Source: Candidatus Latescibacterota bacterium
Lineage (GTDB): Bacteria; JAAXHH01
NCBI GenBank assembly: GCA_022821935.1
Contig: JAJECR010000245.1
Location: 1 to 5,123, forward strand
Reading direction: 5' to 3'
Length of the DNA: 5,123 nt
Within the stretch, counting starts at the first letter, position 1, and the number at the start of each line of letters is the position of its first letter. Of the stretch, positions 1 through 5,123 are shown piece after piece. The position numbers and the translations under genes were made by a program. Under the pieces are notes generated by a model, which saw only the letters and a list, made by a program, of their open reading frames with translations, searched no databases and was not told the DNA's origin.

Positions 1-503
1 CTGTGGCTTTCCAGGTAGGCTTCCAGGTTCTCGCTCGATACCTCTTCCTCCCCTTCGATCAGCATGCGGACGTTCACCGGAAGGCAGCCGTTCTCCCGCA
101 GGTGGGCCTCCAGGGCCTTCACGTGAATCCATACCTGCCCCTTGTCGTCCGTCGATCCGCGGGCGTACAGGTTGTCGCCCCGGATCACGGGATCGAAGGG
201 ATCGCTCTCCCACAGTTCGAAGGGTTCCGCGGGCTGGACGTCGTAGTGCCCGTAGAAGAGGACGGTGGGTTTCCCGGGCGCGCCCAGCCAGTCCGCCGTC
301 ACGATGGGATGGCCGGCCGTGGGGTTCACCGCCACGTTGTGCATGCCGATCCGTTCCAGTTCGTCCGCGACGAATCGGGCACATCGCTGCAGGTCATCGC
401 GGTGATGGGGATGGGTGCTCACGCTGGGAATGCGGAGGAAGTCCTTCAGGCCCTCCAGGGCCCGGGGCCGCTGGGATTCGAGGTAGGATAAGACGTTTTG
501 CAT
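1..503 (-). CDS. M20-family metallodipeptidase, N-terminal part (3' end outside window)
   Basis: The gene starts at the ATG complementary to 501-503 and stays open to the left edge, giving 167 residues (last full codon at 3-5). It encodes a dizinc M20 exopeptidase resembling the PepV/carnosinase-like dipeptidases, which hydrolyse short peptides, usually in the cytoplasm. Visible motifs are LRIPSVS near residues 23-29, the zinc pair H86 and D88 in YGHYDVQP, the bridging aspartate D119 in RGSTDDKG, and catalytic E153 with zinc ligand E154 in IEGEEEVSS. The spacing is normal for the family. The dimerisation (lid) domain and the last zinc-binding His are missing only because the window ends. I chose this ATG because GGAAG (complement of 512-516) lies 8 nt upstream and because family members begin with a similar helix. 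An in-frame ATG at 516-518 would add five residues but has no clear ribosome binding site. It is divergent from the potassium channel gene. The exact substrate cannot be read from this fragment. Confidence 0.92.
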   Translation of the reverse strand, partial: MQNVLSYLESQRPRALEGLKDFLRIPSVSTHPHHRDDLQRCARFVADELERIGMHNVAVNPTAGHPIVTADWLGAPGKPTVLFYGHYDVQPAEPFELWESDPFDPVIRGDNLYARGSTDDKGQVWIHVKALEAHLRENGCLPVNVRMLIEGEEEVSSENLEAYLESH

Positions 504-511
504 GGTCCACG

Positions 512-516
512 CTTCC
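512..516 (-). promoter_or_regulatory. Ribosome binding site of the M20 dipeptidase
   Basis: GGAAG on the minus strand lies 8 nt before the ATG at 503. It favours this start over the in-frame ATG at 518, which overlaps the site and has no purine-rich tract at a suitable distance. Confidence 0.55.
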
Positions 517-709
517 ATTCTATAGAGGATTGGCAACGGGCAGGCCGCCGGCCGCCTGTTTCGCGACCGGACCGGCACCTACATTCGGCAGGGTACAGGA
601 ACAGGGGACGCCGGTGCAAGGGAAAAACAAGGGGCGAGACCTGTTGCCGTTCGCACCCGGGAGGAAACACGCGGGCCGCGGCTTTCATGTAAGGACTTGC
701 CGTGCGGGC

Positions 710-738
710 TTGACAGTGCTTGAGGATGGTTTTAGACT
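710..738 (+). promoter_or_regulatory. Sigma-70-type promoter for the potassium channel gene
   Basis: A perfect -35 box TTGACA (710-715) is followed after exactly 17 nt by TAGACT (733-738), which matches TATAAT at four of six positions including the first two and the last. The expected transcription start is near 745, giving a leader of roughly 75 nt before the ATG at 820. It lies upstream of the only plus-strand gene in the window. The match is by eye, and no start site has been mapped. Confidence 0.65.
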
Positions 739-799
739 GGTAAATCGAAATACGGCGTCCGACGCGGCCAAGTGTGACTAAAGTGCGGCCGGACCAATT

Positions 800-813
800 G
801 AGGAACTACGGGA
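800..813 (+). promoter_or_regulatory. Ribosome binding region of the channel gene
   Basis: GAGGAA (800-805) is the better Shine-Dalgarno match but lies 14 nt from the ATG. The weaker GGGA (810-813) is 6 nt away. An in-frame TGA at 799-801 overlaps the first motif, and the codons between it and 820 contain no other start, so the ATG at 820 is fixed as the first possible one. Confidence 0.5.
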
Positions 814-819
814 TTCACC

Positions 820-2514
820 ATGCGGACCTTCATCAGACAGTACCTGGACGTGTTGCGCACGACGATCGGATCGGGGAACTTGAAGTTCTTCTACCGATTT
901 TTCTTTTTCCTCGTGCTGCTGATGCTGGTCTACACGGTCATCTTTCACGAGCTTCAGGCCTGGGAAGGAAGGGATTACACCTGGTTTACCGGCTTATACT
1001 GGACGCTGACCACGATGACCACGCTGGGGTACGGCGACATCGTGTTTACCAGCGATCTTGGCCGTTTCTTTTCCATGTGCGTGCTCATGACCGGACTGAC
1101 TACGCTGATCATCGTGCTTCCCGTGGCCTTCGTCGAGTTCATCTACCGGCCCTGGCTAAGCGCCCATTCCATCGCGCGCGCGCCTCGGTCGCTGGATTCG
1201 AACTTCCAGGAACACGTGGTCATCACCCATCATGACGAAGTGACGAGTTCCCTCGCCGCCAGGCTCAAGCAATACGGGAACGACTACGTATTCATCATAC
1301 CCGACCTGGACGAAGCGCTGCGCCTCCACGACCGGGGGCTCAACGTCGTTTACGGCGACTTGGACAACTCGGAGACCTATCAGCACGCGAACGTGGACCA
1401 GGCGGCCCTCGTCGTGGCCACCGGCAAGGATACGCAGAATACCAGCATCGCCTTCACGATCCGGAACACCAACCAGGCCGTCCCCATCCTGGCCACGGCG
1501 AATTCTCCGGATTCAGTGGATATCCTCGAACTGGCGGGCTGTACCCACGTGATCCAACTGGGACAGCAAATGGGGCAGCTCCTCGCCCGGCTCGCTTCGA
1601 GCGTGGATTCCATGTCCCATGTCCTCGGAAACGTGGAAGACCTGATGGTCGCCGACGCGAGTATCGTGGATACCCCGCTCATCGGCAAGACCCTGCGTGA
1701 AACGCGTCTTCGTGAACTGACCGGCGTGACGGTGGTCGGCGTATGGGAACGGGGCAGTTTCCACGTGATCGCGCCCGACACGCCCCTGACCGAACGGATG
1801 ATCCTGGTGCTGCTGGGCACGGAAAGCCAGATCACCTCCTACAATGAACTCTTTGCCATCTACAACGTCTCCGATCCGCCCATCGTCATCATCGGCGGCG
1901 GCCGCGTGGGACGGTCCGCGGGAGGCACCCTGGCACAGAGCGGGCTGGACTACCGGATCATCGAGCAGCAGGCCGAACGGATCCGGGACCATAAACACTA
2001 CATACTGGGGGATGCGGCGGATATCGAGACCATGAAGAAGGCAGGTCTGATGGATGCGCCCACCGTCATTATCACGTCCCATGAAGACGACATGAACATC
2101 TACCTCACGATCTACTGCCGCAAGCTGCGGCCGGATATACAGATCATCACGCGGGCGAAAGAGGAGCGGAACGTGGAGGCGCTGCACCGGGCGGGGGCAG
2201 ACTTCGTCATGTCTTATGCTACAATGGGCGCCAATATCATCCTGAACCTGCTCAAGCGGAACGACATCGTCATGATCACGGAAGGACTGAATTTCTTCCG
2301 CGTCAGACTACCCCTGGAGCTGGCCGGCAAAACCATCGCGGAATCCCAGATATACGCGGAGACGGGCTGCTACATCGCGGCCGTCTTTACCGGTAAAGAA
2401 AGCATCGTGAGTCCCCCGCCGTCGATGAAACTGCCCAGCGAAAGCGAGATCCTCCTTATCGGCACGATAGAGGCCGAGAACACGTACCTGGAGCGCCACG
2501 GGAAGAGGGCGTGA
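820..2514 (+). CDS. Two-TM potassium channel with tandem RCK (TrkA) domains
   Basis: This 564-residue inner-membrane K+ channel protein should form a tetramer with a cytoplasmic gating ring built from its own two RCK units. The order is: TM1 about 24-44 (very Phe/Leu-rich), pore helix about 57-67, K+ selectivity filter T68-L-G-Y-G-D73, TM2 about 83-107 with a possible glycine hinge at G92, RCK1 about 131-260, TrkA-C about 274-345, RCK2 about 353-478, and a second TrkA-C about 488-557. RCK2 has an intact Rossmann motif G359-x-G361-x-x-G364 and an acid (E382) after strand 2. In RCK1 the equivalent stretch is THHDEV (136-141) and all three glycines are lost, although D162/D164 and YGD (178-180) remain. 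This plan and length match the GsuK-type channels, in which nucleotides and Ca2+ act through the RCK ring; ligands here are inferred only. There is no Met between 90 and 251, so a separate RCK-only product from an ATG in the linker, as in MthK, is not expected. The in-frame stop at 799-801 fixes the start. The gene looks monocistronic and converges on the M20 deacylase gene. Confidence 0.95.
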   Translation: MRTFIRQYLDVLRTTIGSGNLKFFYRFFFFLVLLMLVYTVIFHELQAWEGRDYTWFTGLYWTLTTMTTLGYGDIVFTSDLGRFFSMCVLMTGLTTLIIVLPVAFVEFIYRPWLSAHSIARAPRSLDSNFQEHVVITHHDEVTSSLAARLKQYGNDYVFIIPDLDEALRLHDRGLNVVYGDLDNSETYQHANVDQAALVVATGKDTQNTSIAFTIRNTNQAVPILATANSPDSVDILELAGCTHVIQLGQQMGQLLARLASSVDSMSHVLGNVEDLMVADASIVDTPLIGKTLRETRLRELTGVTVVGVWERGSFHVIAPDTPLTERMILVLLGTESQITSYNELFAIYNVSDPPIVIIGGGRVGRSAGGTLAQSGLDYRIIEQQAERIRDHKHYILGDAADIETMKKAGLMDAPTVIITSHEDDMNIYLTIYCRKLRPDIQIITRAKEERNVEALHRAGADFVMSYATMGANIILNLLKRNDIVMITEGLNFFRVRLPLELAGKTIAESQIYAETGCYIAAVFTGKESIVSPPPSMKLPSESEILLIGTIEAENTYLERHGKRA

Positions 2515-2549
2515 CGCCGATTAGCCAACCGCCCGACGCCTGGTCACGC
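2509..2549. repeat. Inverted repeat across the two convergent stop codons
   Basis: GCGTGAC at 2509-2515 is perfectly complementary to GTCACGC at 2543-2549, with 27 nt between. Each arm contains one stop codon: TGA of the channel at 2512-2514, and the TGA of the opposing deacylase read from 2546 to 2544. A smaller hairpin GGCG-TGA-CGCC overlaps the left arm (2508-2518). There is no T-tract on either strand, so it is not a classical intrinsic terminator. Because both genes end in GCG-TGA-C, the repeat may be partly coincidental. Confidence 0.4.
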
Positions 2550-3671
2550 GCAGTACGCCTTAGCCACATTCGCGAGGACATCGGCGCAAATCTCGATCGA
2601 TGCAACGTCCACCCATTCGCCGTCCCCATGAGGATCGCCTCCCGTCGGCCCGTAGATAACCGTCGGGATCGAGCGCTCGCTCAGAAGTGCAGCGTCCATC
2701 CATCCAGCTTCTCCATAAACACGGGGCTCGCGACCGGATGTTCGCGCGGCGACTCCCTTGACCAACTGAACGAACGCATGATCCGCATCGATGGAAAACG
2801 GACGCCGCTCGAATGTCAGATCGATCGTGGCCCGAAAGCTCGGGTCCACCCGGCGGCATCGTTCGGCGATTTCTTCCAATTCCGCAATAACACCCCGGGC
2901 TGTCTCGCCCGGAACCGTGCGCCGCTCCACGCCCAGGTGACACGTGGCGGGATAGCTTGACATTTCACGCCCGCCACGGATCACCGAAGCATGAACCGAT
3001 CCCGGGCCGAGCAGCGGATCGCCAGTACGTTTTTCCAGTTCAGCCTGAAGGTTCTCGAGTCCTTGAAGGAACGCTCCCATCTTCGCGATGGCATCGATTC
3101 CCTCGGCCGGCCGGGAGCCATGAGCGGTGCGGCCCTGCGAGATGACATCCGCCCAGACGAAACCCTTGTGCGCGACCACGACGTTCCCGTTTGTGGGTTC
3201 GGTGACGATGGCGGCGTCGGCCGTCACGCCGCTGTCCAGAACGGCCGTAGTGCCTATGCTGTAGGCCTCTTCGTCGGCGACTGCCATCATGATGACGTCC
3301 CCGCTCAACGGCATGCTTCGCGCTCTTTCCAGCGTCACCATCATGGCGGCGACAGACGCTTTCATGTCTATCGTGCCGCGGCCGTACATTCTTCCATCTT
3401 CGACCCTCGGGCGGAACGGTTCGGTCATTCCGTCGACACCGACCGTATCCAGGTGACCATTCAGGATGAGGGAGCGTCCGCCTCCCGAGCCTCGTGCGAC
3501 GGCGACCACGTTCGGACGTCCTTCCGCATCGACGATCCAAACGTCGAGGGAACGATCCCGACACCAGTCCGCGACGAAGGCGGCGATTTCCTCCTCGCCC
3601 GCACCGGTCGAGGACAGCGAGGGGTTCGTCGAGTCAATCGAAACGAGTTTTTCAGTCAGTTCCTGTAGCAT
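2544..3671 (-). CDS. M20-family deacylase/peptidase (ArgE/DapE/CPG2-like)
   Basis: This complete 375-residue, probably cytoplasmic, dizinc amidohydrolase removes an acyl group or terminal residue from an N-acylated amino acid or small peptide. The full catalytic set is present: zinc ligands H73 and D75 in NGHLDTV, bridging D102 in RGTIDMK, catalytic E134 and zinc ligand E135 in ADEEAYS, zinc ligand E158 in VTEPT, the dimer-interface H184 in AHGSRPAEG, and the last zinc ligand H348 in GDPHGDGEWV. The lid domain spans about 168-285. Length is normal for the family. I chose the ATG at 3669-3671 because it follows the kinase stop codon after one base and has CGGAA 9 nt upstream. An ATG at 3707 would add 12 residues, overlap the kinase gene by 35 nt and add an Arg-rich extension not typical of the family. 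It should be co-transcribed with, and translationally coupled to, the hybrid kinase. Acetylornithine deacetylase, succinyl-diaminopimelate desuccinylase and carboxypeptidase activities cannot be told apart from sequence alone, so no symbol is given. Confidence 0.93.
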   Translation of the reverse strand: MLQELTEKLVSIDSTNPSLSSTGAGEEEIAAFVADWCRDRSLDVWIVDAEGRPNVVAVARGSGGGRSLILNGHLDTVGVDGMTEPFRPRVEDGRMYGRGTIDMKASVAAMMVTLERARSMPLSGDVIMMAVADEEAYSIGTTAVLDSGVTADAAIVTEPTNGNVVVAHKGFVWADVISQGRTAHGSRPAEGIDAIAKMGAFLQGLENLQAELEKRTGDPLLGPGSVHASVIRGGREMSSYPATCHLGVERRTVPGETARGVIAELEEIAERCRRVDPSFRATIDLTFERRPFSIDADHAFVQLVKGVAARTSGREPRVYGEAGWMDAALLSERSIPTVIYGPTGGDPHGDGEWVDVASIEICADVLANVAKAYCA

Positions 3672-3672
3672 G

Positions 3673-5123
3673 CTACGGATTTCCGGCCTTCCGTTTCGCC
3701 TCGGCAACGCGTTCCGCGAGGCCCCGTGTCAACTGGTCCAGTTCGGTTGCCAGCGTCGGCCAGGCCTCCTCCGCCTCCGTTAAATCCCCGTCCCTGCCCA
3801 TCTGTTCCAGTCGCTGGGCGGCGGCCACGGTGGCCCTGGCCATGAATACCCCGGCTGATCCCTTCAAAGTATGGGCATGCCGCCTCAGGTCGGCGGCGTT
3901 CCCGGCATCGATCGCCTCGCGTATGCCGGTCTCGAGCCCCGGGCATTCCACCAGGAAGAGTTCGGCCAGTTCCGATATCACGCGCTCATCACCGCCGATT
4001 TGCGCGACGGCCTTTTCCCAGTCGACCGCCGCGGTCTCCCCGGGAGCCGCCGGAGGAGCGGAGGGTGGAGTCTTCGGCCCGTCCTGCGCGGACCAACGGG
4101 CATCCTTCGACACCGATTGGGTTGCGCGACGCGCTTCCGAGGTGTCCGGCACGGCAGGCGCGGCCGAGTCAGGCGGTGCGGCCTCCCGCGGGACCGCCGG
4201 CACGCCTTCCACCGCCGCGTACAATATCTGGGCCTGGATGGGCTTGGACAGATAGTCGTCCATGCCGGCCTCCAGGCACTTTTCCCGGTCGCCGCGCATG
4301 GCGTGAGCCGTCATCGCGATGATGGGTATGCGGGCATCGGCGTTTTCCATGCCGCGTATCGTCCGGGTCGCCTCCAGACCGTCCATTTCAGGCATCTGCA
4401 CGTCCATGAGGATCAGGTCGAAGGCGGCCGATCCAAACCGGTCGACGGCTTCCCTGCCGTTATTCGCCACGGTGACCTCGTGCCCCCTGGATTCCAGCAT
4501 GAGCACCGCGACGCGCTGATTCACCGCCCCATCCTCGGCCAGGAGAATACGACGGGGCAGGATCCCCTCAGCCGTACCGTTGGGGCCCTCTTCCAACGCG
4601 GGACCGCACGCGCCGGCCACCGTTTCCATGATGGCGTTCAGCAGGTCGGACTGCTTGATCGGCTTGCTGACCGTGCAGGTGATGCCGAATGACTTGCCGT
4701 AATCCGGGTCTGCCTTTTGTCCGGCGGAAACCATCAGGACGAGGCCGAGGTTCCTTCCATCGACGCACTGGTTGATTTCCCGTGCGAGCCCGTAGTCTTC
4801 CATTTCGGACATGGTTTCGTCCAGCAGGACCAGTTGGATGGCTTCGCCGTCATCGCCGGAGAGCGCGGCGAGGGCTTCCACGCCAGTACCCGCTTCCCAC
4901 GGTTTCATGGACCATTCCGTCAGCATATCGACGAGGAACCGCCGGTTTGTAGGGTGATCGTCGACCACGAGCACCCGCAGGCCGGACAGCGGTTCGGCAT
5001 CGACGACCGTCTTTTTGACCGCGCCGGGTTGTTTTGGCATTTCGACGGTAAAGTGAAACGTGCTGCCCCGATCCACCTCGCTTTCGACCCAGATGCGGCC
5101 ATTCATCATGGCCGTCAACTGCG
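3673..5123 (-). CDS. Hybrid sensor histidine kinase, C-terminal part (ATPase end, REC-REC-HPt)
   Basis: The frame is open at the right edge and ends at TAG (complement of 3673-3675), leaving about 482 visible residues. Numbering here starts at the Leu codon 5116-5118. Residues 1-28 (NGRIWVESE, GSTFHFTVEMP) are the last strands of a HATPase_c domain, so the sensor, DHp and ATP-binding core lie outside. REC1 spans about 46-168: acidic pair D53/D54, predicted phosphoacceptor D100, S131, K152. Its usual MPxMDG loop is changed to MSEMED (103-108). REC2 spans about 188-308: E195/D196, D239 in MDVQMPEMDG, T270, K292, all canonical. An Ala/Pro-rich linker (about 304-363) leads to an HPt domain (about 364-470) with phosphoacceptor H416 in HAHTLKGSAG. 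The expected phosphoryl route is kinase His to a REC Asp to H416, and then to an outside response regulator; no DNA-binding output domain is present. TTG at 5116-5118 is not a credible start because it lies inside the ATPase fold. The M20 deacylase gene follows after one base. Confidence 0.94.
   Translation of the reverse strand, partial: QLTAMMNGRIWVESEVDRGSTFHFTVEMPKQPGAVKKTVVDAEPLSGLRVLVVDDHPTNRRFLVDMLTEWSMKPWEAGTGVEALAALSGDDGEAIQLVLLDETMSEMEDYGLAREINQCVDGRNLGLVLMVSAGQKADPDYGKSFGITCTVSKPIKQSDLLNAIMETVAGACGPALEEGPNGTAEGILPRRILLAEDGAVNQRVAVLMLESRGHEVTVANNGREAVDRFGSAAFDLILMDVQMPEMDGLEATRTIRGMENADARIPIIAMTAHAMRGDREKCLEAGMDDYLSKPIQAQILYAAVEGVPAVPREAAPPDSAAPAVPDTSEARRATQSVSKDARWSAQDGPKTPPSAPPAAPGETAAVDWEKAVAQIGGDERVISELAELFLVECPGLETGIREAIDAGNAADLRRHAHTLKGSAGVFMARATVAAAQRLEQMGRDGDLTEAEEAWPTLATELDQLTRGLAERVAEAKRKAGNP
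3681..3685 (-). promoter_or_regulatory. Ribosome binding site deciding the deacylase start
   Basis: CGGAA on the minus strand lies 9 nt before the ATG at 3671, inside the last codons of the kinase gene. A second purine tract, GGAAGG (complement of 3687-3692), lies 15 nt upstream. The site and the TAG-c-ATG junction support the start at 3671 over the ATG at 3707, and fit translation by ribosomes finishing the kinase. Confidence 0.5.

Larger units (their letters stand above)
504..819. other. Divergent intergenic region (316 bp)
   Basis: This region separates the leftward dipeptidase from the rightward channel. The right half holds the channel promoter (710-738) and leader. In the leader, GTCCG at 757-761 can pair with CGGAC at 790-794, giving an imperfect hairpin between the expected transcription start and the Shine-Dalgarno region. 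In the left half, 541-558 is a short GC-rich inverted repeat (CAGGC / GCCTG, 8-nt loop) with no T-tract. TATAGA on the minus strand (about 519-524) could be a -10 box for the dipeptidase, but I find no -35 partner at the right distance. The short open frames here have no recognisable protein character. No RNA gene or known riboswitch pattern was recognised. Confidence 0.6.

Noticed and set aside
3..491. Plus-strand open frame of 162 codons opposite the dipeptidase
   Set aside because: The minus strand carries all M20 active-site motifs through this stretch. The plus frame has no recognisable domain and no promoter, and is a product of GC-rich codon bias.
541..558. GC-rich inverted repeat in the intergenic region as a terminator or operator
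   Set aside because: There are only 5 bp of stem with an 8-nt loop and no T-tract. Such matches are expected in GGC/GCC-rich DNA.
446..781. Short open frames on both strands within the intergenic region
   Set aside because: They overlap each other and the promoter, lack ribosome binding sites, and show Arg/Gly/Pro-rich composition with no domain.
1513..2187. Minus-strand open frame of 224 codons inside the channel gene
   Set aside because: It lies antisense to the RCK1/RCK2 coding sequence, whose motifs are intact. Its own product is His/Asp-rich without a recognisable fold.
3672..3707. Upstream ATG at 3707 as start of the M20 deacylase
   Set aside because: It overlaps the kinase gene by 35 nt and adds an Arg-rich 12-residue extension. 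The ATG at 3671 has a ribosome binding site and a coupled stop-start junction.
2991..4692. Long plus-strand open frames opposite the deacylase and the kinase (for example 2991-3668, 3494-4255, 3871-4692)
   Set aside because: All are antisense to well-supported genes with complete catalytic motifs. Their compositions (Arg/Ser/His-rich) are typical of shadow frames.
5116..5118. TTG as start codon of a stand-alone REC-REC-HPt protein
   Set aside because: The residues that follow are the final strands of a histidine kinase ATPase domain, and the frame is open to the edge. The true start must lie beyond the window.

Overview
This is a GC-rich stretch of bacterial chromosome with ordinary housekeeping-style content. 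It holds four protein-coding genes, two of them cut by the window edges, and no RNA genes, mobile elements, CRISPR arrays or phage genes. The high GC, Shine-Dalgarno-like sites, a sigma-70-type promoter and a hybrid histidine kinase phosphorelay point to a free-living bacterium. The sequence alone does not settle the phylum, and I do not assign one.

Layout: (1) bases 1-503, minus strand: the first 167 residues of an M20-family metallodipeptidase, whose 3' end lies beyond the left edge. (2) 504-819: a divergent intergenic region with a convincing promoter (710-738) for the rightward gene and a leader of about 75 nt. (3) 820-2514, plus strand: a complete two-transmembrane, one-pore potassium channel with two tandem RCK (TrkA-N/TrkA-C) domains, laid out like the GsuK-type channels. 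(4) 2515-2543: a 29-nt convergent gap; a 7-bp inverted repeat carries both stop codons in its arms. (5) 2544-3671, minus strand: a complete M20 deacylase/peptidase of the ArgE/DapE/carboxypeptidase G2 type. (6) 3673-5123, minus strand: the C-terminal part of a hybrid sensor kinase (end of the ATPase domain, two receivers, one HPt domain). Its sensor and kinase core lie beyond the right edge.

How the genes relate: the hybrid kinase and the M20 deacylase are separated by a single base (TAG-c-ATG) and are almost certainly co-transcribed and translationally coupled. The channel and the left-hand dipeptidase are divergent and could share regulation. Nothing in the sequence links the channel functionally to the peptidases. 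I see no evidence of a novel defence or mobile system. The points most worth a second look are the asymmetric nucleotide sites of the channel's two RCK domains, the kinase-deacylase coupling and the altered first receiver of the kinase.
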